The notes beneath the pieces were generated by a model. That model was not told where the DNA came from. It saw only the letters and a list, made by a program, of their open reading frames with translations, and did not search any database. Positions 17,796 through 25,893 of a stretch of 64,000 nucleotides of DNA are shown piece by piece. Origin of the DNA: Pseudomonas frederiksbergensis (GTDB lineage: Bacteria > Pseudomonadota > Gammaproteobacteria > Pseudomonadales > Pseudomonadaceae); NCBI RefSeq assembly GCF_035751725.1, contig NZ_CP142104.1, forward strand, positions 5,890,001 to 5,954,000. The letters run 5' to 3'. The stretch's first letter is position 1. Each line of letters starts with the position of its first letter. The translations under genes were made by a program, and so were the position numbers.

Positions 17796-17874
17796 GAATG
17801 GACCTATGAAAACGATTGGAACTGGCTCTTACATCGGACCAATGGGCGGCCTAGGATGTTTGCATTCGCCAAGG
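17796..17874 (+). promoter_or_regulatory. paiB operon promoter / MocR operator region
   Basis: Aligned copy of 12207-12285 upstream of mocR. Contains GGACCTAT (17800-17807) and CGGACCAAT (17835-17843) as imperfect direct repeats, the arrangement expected for a MocR dimer. It ends in a CCAAGGA ribosome site used by the next gene. Confidence 0.6.
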
Positions 17875-17884
17875 AAAACCCATC

Positions 17885-18526
17885 ATGTACAACCCCAGAG
17901 CCTTTGCCGTCGAAGACCTGCCCCAACTGCACCAGATGATGGGCGACTGCCGCCTTGCCGTATTGGTCACCCATGGTGAACACGGCTTGCAGGCCAGTCA
18001 TTTGCCGCTGCTGCTGGACACGCAACAAGGGCCGAACGGCAGCCTCTATGGGCACATGGCCCGGGCCAATCCACAGTGGCGCGATCTGGAAGCCGGGGCC
18101 GAAGCCCTGGTGATATTCGCCGGTGCCGATGCCTACGTCAGTCCGGGGCTGTACCCGAGCAAGGCCGAACACGGCAAAGTCGTGCCGACCTGGAACTACG
18201 TGGCCGTCCACGCCTACGGCAGCGCTGAGGTGTTCAGCGACGCTCAGCGCCTGCGCAACCTGGTCGGCGCCCTCACCGACCGCCACGAAACCGGCCGCGC
18301 CCAGCCATGGAAGATCGACGATGCTCCGACCGAGTACATCGACAGCATGCTCAAGGCCATCGTCGGCTTCGCCTTGCCCATCCAGCGCCTGGAAGGCAAG
18401 CGCAAGCTCAGCCAGAACCGTAGCCCCGCGGATGTCGCCGGCGTACGCAACGGCCTCGGCGCCAGCCCCGACCCGCAAGACCGAGCGCTCGCCCACCTGA
18501 TGCCTGAACAATTGTCCAAGGAGTGA
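17885..18526 (+). CDS. PaiB-family FMN-binding protein
   Basis: 213 residues, the full length of the PaiB family (FMN-binding split-barrel, named after the B. subtilis sporulation/protease repressor PaiB). The family opening MYNPRAF, the core SHLPLLLD, the PSKAEHGKVVPTWNY segment and the tail KLSQNRSPADVAGV are all present. AAGGA lies ~9 nt before ATG 17885. The exact biochemical role of these proteins in Pseudomonas is unsettled. It heads a three-gene operon with two acetyltransferases; the stop overlaps the ribosome site of the next gene. In B. subtilis PaiB works with the PaiA polyamine acetyltransferase, so the linkage is meaningful. Confidence 0.9.
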   Translation: MYNPRAFAVEDLPQLHQMMGDCRLAVLVTHGEHGLQASHLPLLLDTQQGPNGSLYGHMARANPQWRDLEAGAEALVIFAGADAYVSPGLYPSKAEHGKVVPTWNYVAVHAYGSAEVFSDAQRLRNLVGALTDRHETGRAQPWKIDDAPTEYIDSMLKAIVGFALPIQRLEGKRKLSQNRSPADVAGVRNGLGASPDPQDRALAHLMPEQLSKE

Positions 18527-18528
18527 AC

Positions 18529-18975
18529 ATGAGCCAACCCCAAATCCGCCGCGTCAGCGCCGACGACCACGCCGCCTGGCTGCCGTTGTGGCAGGCCTAT
18601 CTGCGGTTTTATAAAACCGAACTGCCGGACGCGGTCAGCCAAAGCACCTGGCAACGCTTGCTCGATGACAGCGAACCGACCCATGCCGCCCTCGCCTGGG
18701 ATGGCGATACGGCGGTGGGCCTGGTGCACTTTATCTACCACCGCTCGAACTGGAGCATCGAGAATTCCTGCTACCTGCAAGACCTGCTGGTGACGGAACA
18801 GAGCCGTGGCACCGGTATAGGTCGCCGGCTCATCGAGTTCGTCTACGCCAACGCCAATGCCGACGGCTGCTGCAAGGTGCACTGGTTGACCCACGAAACC
18901 AACGCCACGGCGATCCAGCTCTACGAGCGCATCGCCGAACGTCCAGGCTTCATTCAATTTCGCAAAGCCCTTTGA
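18529..18975 (+). CDS. GNAT family N-acetyltransferase
   Basis: 148 residues. A single GNAT domain with the acetyl-CoA loop in LLVTEQSRGTGIGRRLIEFV (motif A, R/Q-x-x-G-x-G/A) around residues 87-105 and a closing strand LYERIAERPGFIQF. Start ATG 18529, preceded by AAGGAG overlapping the paiB stop codon, so translation is probably coupled. The substrate is unknown; the paiB neighbour makes a polyamine or other small amine plausible. Confidence 0.9.
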   Translation: MSQPQIRRVSADDHAAWLPLWQAYLRFYKTELPDAVSQSTWQRLLDDSEPTHAALAWDGDTAVGLVHFIYHRSNWSIENSCYLQDLLVTEQSRGTGIGRRLIEFVYANANADGCCKVHWLTHETNATAIQLYERIAERPGFIQFRKAL

Positions 18976-18985
18976 GGAGCGCCGC

Positions 18986-19657
18986 ATGTCGTCTTCACTC
19001 GCTGATTGGAAAGGTGTCCCGGCGCCGTCTGCGCACCTGCTCGAGGGGCGTTATATCCACCTGGAAAAACTTGACCCGGCGCGGCATGCCGACGGGCTTT
19101 GGCAAGCCCTCGAAGGCCCCGGTGCCGATCCGAAACTCTGGGATTACTTGCCCTATGGGCCGTTCAACGATCGCGGTGCGTTCGATGCCTGGCTGAACAA
19201 CCATGCGGCCAACAGCGACCCGTATTTCTTCAGCGTGATCGACCGCGCCAGCGGCGAGGTACAGGGCATTCTCAGCCTGATGTCCATCGTCCCGGCCCAA
19301 GGCCGCATCGAGATCGGCCATGTGACCTTCGGCGCGCCGATGCAGCGCTCGCCGAAAAGCACCGAGGCGGTTTATTTGCTGGCCAAGGAATCTTTCGCCC
19401 TGGGTTATCGCCGGCTGGAATGGAAGTGCAATAACGCCAACGCCCGTTCCAGATATGCCGCCGAGCGGCTGGGATTCACCTTCGAGGGTGTGTTCCGCCA
19501 GCACATGGTGGTCAAGGGGCAGAACCGTGACACGGCGTGGTATTCGATGCTGGATTCGGAGTGGCCGGCGATCAGGGCCGGGTTCGAGCGCTGGTTGAGC
19601 GTGGAGAACCAGGGCCCCGAAGGACAGTTGCGTGGGCTGGCGCAGTGCCGGTCCTGA
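18986..19657 (+). CDS. GNAT acetyltransferase, RimJ/RimL type
   Basis: 223 residues. The pattern is that of the RimJ/RimL-like acetyltransferases: an opening L-E-G-R-Y-I-H-L-E-K-L-D, the strand IEIGHVTFGAPMQRSPKSTEAVYLLAKESF, then WKCNNANARSRYAAERLGFTFEGVFRQHMV, the region that in this family binds acetyl-CoA and closes the fold. Such proteins often acetylate ribosomal protein N-termini, amino acids or small toxic amines. The gene starts 10 bp after the preceding acetyltransferase, with GAGGAG upstream, and ends the paiB operon. It stops just before a REPIN and the convergent toxin gene B. Confidence 0.9.
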   Translation: MSSSLADWKGVPAPSAHLLEGRYIHLEKLDPARHADGLWQALEGPGADPKLWDYLPYGPFNDRGAFDAWLNNHAANSDPYFFSVIDRASGEVQGILSLMSIVPAQGRIEIGHVTFGAPMQRSPKSTEAVYLLAKESFALGYRRLEWKCNNANARSRYAAERLGFTFEGVFRQHMVVKGQNRDTAWYSMLDSEWPAIRAGFERWLSVENQGPEGQLRGLAQCRS

Positions 19658-19690
19658 CTGGCCGGCAACCCTGACGGGACGCCGCTCGCG

Positions 19691-19760
19691 CAGGCTCGCC
19701 GCACATCGCCCACGGTAGGCATTGCGCCTACCGTTTCGGGCCTGATGTGGGGCGAGCCTG
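19691..19760. repeat. REPIN-like inverted REP pair with central hairpin
   Basis: CAGGCTCGCCGCACATC (19691-19707) is the inverted match (16 of 17) of GATGTGGGGCGAGCCTG (19744-19760). Between them lies a perfect 8-bp hairpin, CGGTAGGC (19713-19720) and GCCTACCG (19726-19733), followed by TTT. Typical Pseudomonas REPIN layout, between two converging genes, where it probably also ends transcription. Confidence 0.75.
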
Positions 19761-19796
19761 TTTGCGATCGATCTCAAGAAGCAGTTATTCGATGCG

Positions 19797-22700
19797 TTAA
19801 GGTTTTTTTGTCACGGACGGCCTCAGCGATTCCGGCGTTACGCCTTCCCGCGCGTATTGCCACGCCCATTGTGGAACCTCCATGTGGCTTTCCAGGTGCG
19901 ACGCAAAGTCGACGATGCCATGGCCCAAGCGTTGAGTCGGGAACTCGAAATGGTAGAGGTACTGTTGAGCCTCGCTTTGTCCCACGTCGAGCACTCGCTG
20001 GACCAGTTGATTGGCGTGGGCCTCATTGCTGCCCAACCCGGTCCTCAACGCTGTTTCGAACTGCGATGAAGAACGCAGCGCACCGGGCCGCGCCAGGGCC
20101 AACCGAATATTCAGATTGCTGAAATGCGGGCCTATCAAGTCATTCCATATTTCTTGAGCTTGCGTTTGCGGGAGCCGCTGAAGCTCAGTCCATAGATTCG
20201 GTGTGTTGAACAGAAGCGCAACCCTGCTATTGGAAGGCGCAGCCCCCGAAGCACTGAATAAATCAACGAGCGCCGACTCGCTGGCACTGGCCTGCCTACG
20301 GCCCAGGAATGCAATGAATGTATCCAGGGCTTCGATGTGGTTAACGATATGCTGGAGGTTCCTGTCATCGAAACGCTGCATCCACCCGATATCCAGGCCC
20401 TCTTCTTTCAATATCGCTTGATGACGAGAGTCGGCATACAACGCTATAAGCCGCAGATGCTCGTCGGACAACGCCGGGTTACGTATCCAGCTGGAAATCG
20501 CGCTCAACGGAAACTCATTGCCCAAGGTTGATGAGATAACCATCGACCGCAGGACTATATTGGCGCGATCGAGCAGGGCTGGGTAACGTTCGAGGGCGAC
20601 CGTAAACAAATCGGTAACCTCCTCGGCCCTGTCATAGGCGATGAACTGTTGGAAGAGCTCGGCTTCGTCTTCCATGACGACACCGAATTCACGCTGGTAG
20701 CGTTCTTTTATTCCTTGCAGATCGTCACGATCCACCAGAGAAGCACCATCAAGCACTTCGTCCAGCTGATCGTCGTCCAGATCGCCGTGCAATGCCTCGT
20801 CGTATTGAACGAAAGCCAAATCATTCCTGGGGTGATGGTCCGTCAGTTGCCTGGCCGTCACGCCGTACTCAAGCATGACGTGCATGACATCCTGGGAGAG
20901 CCACAGGTACTCGTTATTCAGCAGCTCGACGATATGGTCCTCCACTATCGGCTTGAGCAGCACGTCCTCAAAGAACGTTCGCATCGCCTGCTCCTCCGTA
21001 TAGAACGGCGTGCCGGTAGGTGTCAGTTGTACTGGCGAGCGAGCACTCAGGTTGCGTCCGATCTGCTGCATGATTTCCGGTGGCAGAACACCGCTCTGTG
21101 CATTGTTCAGCACATTGCGGGCCAGACTATCGGCGTACAGGTTCAGGTAATCTACTGTCGGCAGGAATAAGCCATGGGGGTTCGGAGCACCATAGGCGAT
21201 TCGGGTGAGGTAAAGCACAGCCGAATCATCAAGGATGTGCTCCAGCCAGTTAGCGTTTTCGAAGAGCGCCTGTTGCAGCCCCGTGGGTTGCGGCACCACG
21301 AACTGGTTCAGTTGCGGGTTTTGCTCGATAAAGGTCGCCGCCGCATTGCGCAGCCCTTGCATCGAGAACGTTTGCCCGGCCTGCCCTTCATTCAAACCGG
21401 CGGCAACGGCGTTGAAGAAACAATCACCGTCCGCGGCGAAGCGTCGAACGTTACTGCCCAGCAGCAGATCATAGTGGTTCTGGTCCCTGCGCCTCAGGAC
21501 GATATCCGTACTTGCCCGATTCGGATGAAGGCCCGACGGATAGATGGTTTCGGCTTGCCCGGGGGTAAAGCGTACAGACCAATGATGGTCAGGCGCGATT
21601 TCATCGATTATCAACAGACTTCGATTCTGCGGCCAATTGGGAAGACGCGTGACGAGGGGGGGCACCAAGTCCATGATGTCGTTGTTCCAAGCGCGCGGGC
21701 GTCTTATCTGCTCGGACAGAGCGGGAGCCGACACGGCGGGTTTCTTGGGTTTCGAAGGACCGGGCTTCGGCGATGTGTTTCGGGGACGCTTTCCTCCTCC
21801 ACGACCAAACCCCACAGCGCGCCATTCGCCGTTCGGCATGCGTGCCACGGTATTTCTCATGACACCACTTGAACGGATGTTCGAACCCGTCGCAGGGTCG
21901 ACGATGATCGCTTCGGTAGCCGTCAACCGCGTGTTGTCGTGCACTCGGAACACCGTGCCATCAGGCTGCCTTATGTAGACAGGACGCGTGACGCCGCCAT
22001 TGCTGCCGTTGACGATTGTCGCGCGATAGAAGCCTTGGGCGTCCTGCGCCACGCCTCGGATAACTGAAGTGTCGGTGACCGCATAACGGCTATAGACGGA
22101 TTCTTCCAGGGGCAGGCCTGCCAGCACCTCTTGACTCTGCCGAGCCGGAGAAACCAGATAGGTTGATTGCCCCCTGACTGGCACGGTCGCTTGCCGGGCA
22201 CTGGTCTTCGCGCCGATTTTCGTCACTTTGAAGATGGAAACGAGGGTCTTGTAATCCAGGGGCAGGGCACCGGTACGGTGGACAAACAGCCCTGCCCTGA
22301 CGTACCAGGAGAACAATCTGAACCCAGGAATCAGCAGCCCGGCCAAGTCCATCATGATCTCGGTGGCGACCGTCAGCGCCCTGGCATAGGTTTGATGGCG
22401 AATTTCCAGGTTGCTGTTGGAACGGTGGTCCGCGTAAGCGCTGTGGAAATTGACATGCGCGCGATGAAGCACATCAAACAGATCGCCGGTGATCAGTGCG
22501 CCATGGATCAACGGTCGGCTGCGTTGCCCCAAGGCCTGGGCAATTTCATCGGGTTTGGTCGTGGCGATACGTGCGCGGAAATAGTCCTGCCAGTCTTTTT
22601 GCACCAAGAGCTGCGCGAGGCCATCGCTTAAATCGGCAAACTCATGGAAATCGTCGCCGTCGGGGCTATCCGGGAAGTAAACGCCCACGGTGCCCTTGAT

Positions 22701-24713
22701 ATCCGGCCCATCATGGCTCGAAAAAATCAGCGGGCCCTCGATGCTGATCGCATTGCGCACCGAGCCGTGTTGCCCGCCAGCCCCCACGCTACCGCCTAGC
22801 AACAACCCATGGACTTGCACTTTTTGTCCGCCCACAAGGGTGCGAGTGGTTGTCGAGGGCGATTGCAACACCGCTTCCAGCCAACAGGTGACCAGTTTCT
22901 GAACCCTGGGAGGGTTGAAAGACCTGTCGGAGACAGTGGCCTTGAATACTGCGTTGCCCTTGAGCTCGGCCTCGTAGCCCTTGAACTTCAGGTTGGCGAG
23001 ATACGCCGCCCGCCAGGCATTTTTGTAGTCTGGTTTGTTCATCTTCTCCCTGAGCAACGTTTCATAATTGCCGCCGGCATCGATCGCCGTGGCCATGCCG
23101 GCAAGGTCGCGCCCCGTCAAGGTGATCAGAAAACCGCTGGTTGGATGAGGGATTCGCTGACCGTGTTCATCGGCAAGATAAACCGTCAGTACTTCCCTCA
23201 TTGCGTTGGGGTACTGATGCGGTCGGATATTGTCGAGCATCAATTGGGTCAGGCTGACCGTACGGGACTGTCTCGGGTTGGCTTGGCTGCCGAAGGTCAG
23301 CGTCACCATGGTTTTATCCGGATCGGGATCGATCGCGGAATGGACGCATTGCTGGAGGTATTGCTTGATTTTCTGTCGGGTAAATTGAAACAACGTCTCG
23401 ATGCCACTGCCCAGTTTATAAACCGCTTGGAACACTTGCTCTTCCAGCCGGCGATAGTGGGCCTGCTGCGAGCCTGACGCATTTTTAAAAAAGTCGGGAC
23501 GGTTGTTCTCGCTAGTCGTCCGCTGGCGCACCGCCAAGGGCCCGGCCAGTGACAACATGGGCAAGCCCAACGCATCTTCAATAACTTTGGCGAAATCTTT
23601 CAAAGCGACTTTTTCATTTTCGGGTGCGTCCAGCTCCCTCTCCAGCGCCGCGCGTTGGACTTCCAGCAAATCTGTCGCCGCCACCTCGAATGCATTGCCG
23701 GACACTTCTGAAGTCATGTCCCGGACATTGTATTGCTGCCCCTCGTACAGGGGATGCACGGATGCCACCAAGTCTTCGAAGCGATGGAACCGCTGTACCC
23801 CACCCTCCAGGGAATACAGGAACAACACTCTGCTCTGCGCAGACTTGATCACCATCGCCCCCGGCCACTTTCGCGGTGCTGCATTTTCTCTCTCGAGCAT
23901 GACGGCAAAGACCTGAGGAACGGGTTTGCGTAGCAAACGGTTTCTGTCCGCCATGGAAGGATGTGTGGTGATGATGTCGAGCAGTCGATATTCCTCGCCC
24001 TGCTGGATACGAGCCTCCTGAGTTGGCAGTGGAACCGAATCGCGATCGGCTTTGTACAGGTCGAAGAAGTGCCGGAACCGTTGGGACAGCAGGTGAGCGA
24101 AGGTCGCTTCAACCGTCGAGACCGTTGAAGTGCCTAACGGGTCGCTTGTATTCTTGTCATTGCGAAACCGCTTGAACTCGTCGAGAAAATGCTGCTTCAA
24201 GCGGGGATTGGTCGTGGGGTTGGCGATATAGAACGTTGATTCCATGATGAGCAGGATCTGCTCGTCTACCGGCTTTGCAAAGAGGCTGTGGGCTTGCTCC
24301 ACCGAGTCGCTACGCGTGAAGAACCCCACCCCGCCCTGGGTGTAGGACGGCGGTGTATCGGTCAGCAAGCAGTTCCATAAAACATCGGAAAAGCGCTGCG
24401 AGGAAGTCAGCGTGCGCGCTCCTTTCCCGTCAGCGGTGTAATGATTGACGTAGCAACTGTCCGGTTCGATGGTTTCGAACAACGGCGCACGAAACCTGCT
24501 GGCGGCAATTTTCGATTTGATGGCGTTAATCAGGAAATTTTCGATCACGACATCAAATGTCGGAAGGCGGGCAAACAAACGAGACAGCGCCACTTGGTTG
24601 TTGTCGAGCAGCGCCAATTGCTTGAATTGAAATTGCTCCTGCACGCTGAGTTCGCCGCCTTTAACCAGCTCGACCGTCGACGGACTTAATGTATTTTTTG
24701 AAACAACAGCCAT
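19797..24713 (-). CDS. Giant toxin-like protein B: DUF6543 core plus OTU-type protease signature
   Basis: 1638 residues, paralogue of the gene at 12351-17651 along its whole length. The shared N-terminal module (FRAPLFETIEPDSCYVNHYT) is near residue ~80. The DUF6543-like core near ~545 reads IDAGGNYETLLREKM, so the second residue of DIGG has changed. Hydrophobic stretch ~770-820, basic linker GGKRPRNTSPKPGPSKP, then His1080 in QNHYDLLL before Cys1098 in ADGDCFFNAVAAG, the permuted OTU order. Start ATG 24713 is preferred over the GTG at 24743: the latter lies in an inverted repeat, and the distance to the conserved upstream element then matches gene A (52 versus 50 bp). No signal peptide, secretion gene or immunity gene is adjacent. 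Function inferred only from family and motif. Confidence 0.8.
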   Translation of the reverse strand: MAVVSKNTLSPSTVELVKGGELSVQEQFQFKQLALLDNNQVALSRLFARLPTFDVVIENFLINAIKSKIAASRFRAPLFETIEPDSCYVNHYTADGKGARTLTSSQRFSDVLWNCLLTDTPPSYTQGGVGFFTRSDSVEQAHSLFAKPVDEQILLIMESTFYIANPTTNPRLKQHFLDEFKRFRNDKNTSDPLGTSTVSTVEATFAHLLSQRFRHFFDLYKADRDSVPLPTQEARIQQGEEYRLLDIITTHPSMADRNRLLRKPVPQVFAVMLERENAAPRKWPGAMVIKSAQSRVLFLYSLEGGVQRFHRFEDLVASVHPLYEGQQYNVRDMTSEVSGNAFEVAATDLLEVQRAALERELDAPENEKVALKDFAKVIEDALGLPMLSLAGPLAVRQRTTSENNRPDFFKNASGSQQAHYRRLEEQVFQAVYKLGSGIETLFQFTRQKIKQYLQQCVHSAIDPDPDKTMVTLTFGSQANPRQSRTVSLTQLMLDNIRPHQYPNAMREVLTVYLADEHGQRIPHPTSGFLITLTGRDLAGMATAIDAGGNYETLLREKMNKPDYKNAWRAAYLANLKFKGYEAELKGNAVFKATVSDRSFNPPRVQKLVTCWLEAVLQSPSTTTRTLVGGQKVQVHGLLLGGSVGAGGQHGSVRNAISIEGPLIFSSHDGPDIKGTVGVYFPDSPDGDDFHEFADLSDGLAQLLVQKDWQDYFRARIATTKPDEIAQALGQRSRPLIHGALITGDLFDVLHRAHVNFHSAYADHRSNSNLEIRHQTYARALTVATEIMMDLAGLLIPGFRLFSWYVRAGLFVHRTGALPLDYKTLVSIFKVTKIGAKTSARQATVPVRGQSTYLVSPARQSQEVLAGLPLEESVYSRYAVTDTSVIRGVAQDAQGFYRATIVNGSNGGVTRPVYIRQPDGTVFRVHDNTRLTATEAIIVDPATGSNIRSSGVMRNTVARMPNGEWRAVGFGRGGGKRPRNTSPKPGPSKPKKPAVSAPALSEQIRRPRAWNNDIMDLVPPLVTRLPNWPQNRSLLIIDEIAPDHHWSVRFTPGQAETIYPSGLHPNRASTDIVLRRRDQNHYDLLLGSNVRRFAADGDCFFNAVAAGLNEGQAGQTFSMQGLRNAAATFIEQNPQLNQFVVPQPTGLQQALFENANWLEHILDDSAVLYLTRIAYGAPNPHGLFLPTVDYLNLYADSLARNVLNNAQSGVLPPEIMQQIGRNLSARSPVQLTPTGTPFYTEEQAMRTFFEDVLLKPIVEDHIVELLNNEYLWLSQDVMHVMLEYGVTARQLTDHHPRNDLAFVQYDEALHGDLDDDQLDEVLDGASLVDRDDLQGIKERYQREFGVVMEDEAELFQQFIAYDRAEEVTDLFTVALERYPALLDRANIVLRSMVISSTLGNEFPLSAISSWIRNPALSDEHLRLIALYADSRHQAILKEEGLDIGWMQRFDDRNLQHIVNHIEALDTFIAFLGRRQASASESALVDLFSASGAAPSNSRVALLFNTPNLWTELQRLPQTQAQEIWNDLIGPHFSNLNIRLALARPGALRSSSQFETALRTGLGSNEAHANQLVQRVLDVGQSEAQQYLYHFEFPTQRLGHGIVDFASHLESHMEVPQWAWQYAREGVTPESLRPSVTKKP

Positions 24714-24725
24714 TTGAATACCCAA

Positions 24726-24748
24726 GTTGTGTGTGAAGTGCACACAAC
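24726..24748 (-). promoter_or_regulatory. Inverted repeat in the leader of toxin gene B
   Basis: GTTGTGTG (24726-24733) and CACACAAC (24741-24748) are perfect 8-bp arms with a 7-nt spacer, 13-35 bp upstream of the chosen ATG. Possible operator or RNA hairpin. Confidence 0.45.
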
Positions 24749-24765
24749 CTAGCGCGGCGGACGTT

Positions 24766-24790
24766 CAGCAATGACATACATATATATAGG
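24766..24790 (-). promoter_or_regulatory. Conserved upstream element of toxin gene B
   Basis: Partner of 17702-17726: 21 of 25 positions identical, including CATACATAT and TATAGG. Located 52 bp upstream of ATG 24713. Confidence 0.6.
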
Positions 24791-24841
24791 ACGGCGGGGA
24801 TCCGGTTAAAGATCGTAAGCCTATGCAACAGGCCAGCTCAA

Positions 24842-24876
24842 CGCGCCCTGCCCCGTGTTTGCAGAGGCAGGACGCG
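24842..24876. terminator. Hairpin after the methyltransferase gene
   Basis: Arms 24842-24852 and 24866-24876 pair at 10 of 11 positions around a 13-nt loop, just past the minus-strand stop at 24884. No T-run follows, so the terminator call is weak. Confidence 0.4.
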
Positions 24877-24883
24877 AGCGGGC

Positions 24884-25780
24884 TCAACCCAGGTTTTGCG
24901 CCAGCACCGCGATATGTTCCGGGCCGATGCCGCAACAGCCGCCCAAATGGCTGGCCCCGCGCTTTTGCCAATCCGCCGCCCACTGGAGATAGCCTGGTGG
25001 ATCAAGGTCTTCGCGCAGCGGGTCCAGCCCATCATTGGCCGTCGCCTCCTTCGGTTGCGGCGGGAAGGCATTGGCGTAGGCACCGATGTGGATCTTTACC
25101 CCCAAACGCTCGAAGGTCCCCCGCGCCGCATCGATGGCCGCGCCGATCACCTCCGGCTGGCTGCAGTTGAACAACAACACCTCGACACCCAACTCGGCCG
25201 CCACTGCTGCGGCGTCCGCCACCGGTTCGCCGGAGCGCAGGCGCGGCACTTCATCGGTGTCTTCGTCTTTCAAGGTGAACGACAGCCAGAACGGCTTGCC
25301 GTCCTTCGGCAGCCCGGCGTGAATCGTCCGCGCTTCGACCGTGGAGCTCTGGGTCTCGGCCAGCCACAAGTCAATGTGGGGCGCCAGGCCGTTCACCAAC
25401 GGCGCCAGCAGTTCACTGGCCCGGTTGGCGTCGAACAAATCCGGCCGATAGGAACCAAACAGCGGCGGCAACGACCCGGCCACTCGCACCGCTTTGCCTG
25501 AAGCCTGCACCGCCCGCCGCGCCAGCTCCCCGGCCAGCGCGGCCAAGGCCTGCCCTTCTGCGGTGAAACGCGCCTCGCCGATATGAAACGGCACCACGGC
25601 GTAACTGTTACTGGTGATCACGTTGGCGCCGCTGGCGATATACGCCGCGTGGACATCCTCCACGGCCTGGGGCGCTTCGCTCAGTGCCAGCGCCGACCAC
25701 TCAGGCTGTCGAAAAGGCGCGCCGCGGCGTTGCAGTTCACGGCCCATGCCGCCATCGAGAATGACTTTTACAGCGCCCAT
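24884..25780 (-). CDS. Homocysteine S-methyltransferase (MmuM type)
   Basis: 298 residues from ATG 25780. Transfers a methyl group, in the family from S-methylmethionine, to homocysteine to make methionine in the cytoplasm. The zinc-thiolate site is visible: Cys in LLFNCSQPEV, and the Cys pair in HLGGCCGIGPEHIA near the C-terminus. The N-terminus has the family strand VILDGGMGRELQRRG. The start is uncertain: ATG 25795 and GTG 25816 are in frame. 25780 is chosen because GAGTGA lies 7 nt before it and it places the start just before the DGGMG strand. It is divergent from an amino-acid-binding ABC protein, which may import S-methylmethionine or a related compound (inference). Confidence 0.9.
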   Translation of the reverse strand: MGAVKVILDGGMGRELQRRGAPFRQPEWSALALSEAPQAVEDVHAAYIASGANVITSNSYAVVPFHIGEARFTAEGQALAALAGELARRAVQASGKAVRVAGSLPPLFGSYRPDLFDANRASELLAPLVNGLAPHIDLWLAETQSSTVEARTIHAGLPKDGKPFWLSFTLKDEDTDEVPRLRSGEPVADAAAVAAELGVEVLLFNCSQPEVIGAAIDAARGTFERLGVKIHIGAYANAFPPQPKEATANDGLDPLREDLDPPGYLQWAADWQKRGASHLGGCCGIGPEHIAVLAQNLG

Positions 25781-25792
25781 ATGCGATTCACT

Positions 25793-25804
25793 CATAAGCT
25801 TATG
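25793..25804. promoter_or_regulatory. 12-bp palindrome in the divergent intergenic region
   Basis: CATAAGCTTATG is a perfect palindrome in the ~110-bp region between the methyltransferase and the ABC gene. It overlaps the alternative ATG 25795 of the methyltransferase. Candidate operator shared by both promoters. Confidence 0.4.
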
Positions 25805-25893
25805 AAAAATACTCACTACCGGAGTCGTTCTTATAACTATTTAATGCGCACTCTTCTGCCAATCACAACCTATTTTTCAACCAGGGATCGCTC

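Noticed and set aside
17885..19657. paiB and the two acetyltransferases as antitoxins of the flanking OTU toxins
   Set aside because: They look like an older MocR-regulated operon interrupted by the toxin genes; nothing in the sequence suggests toxin binding or modification.
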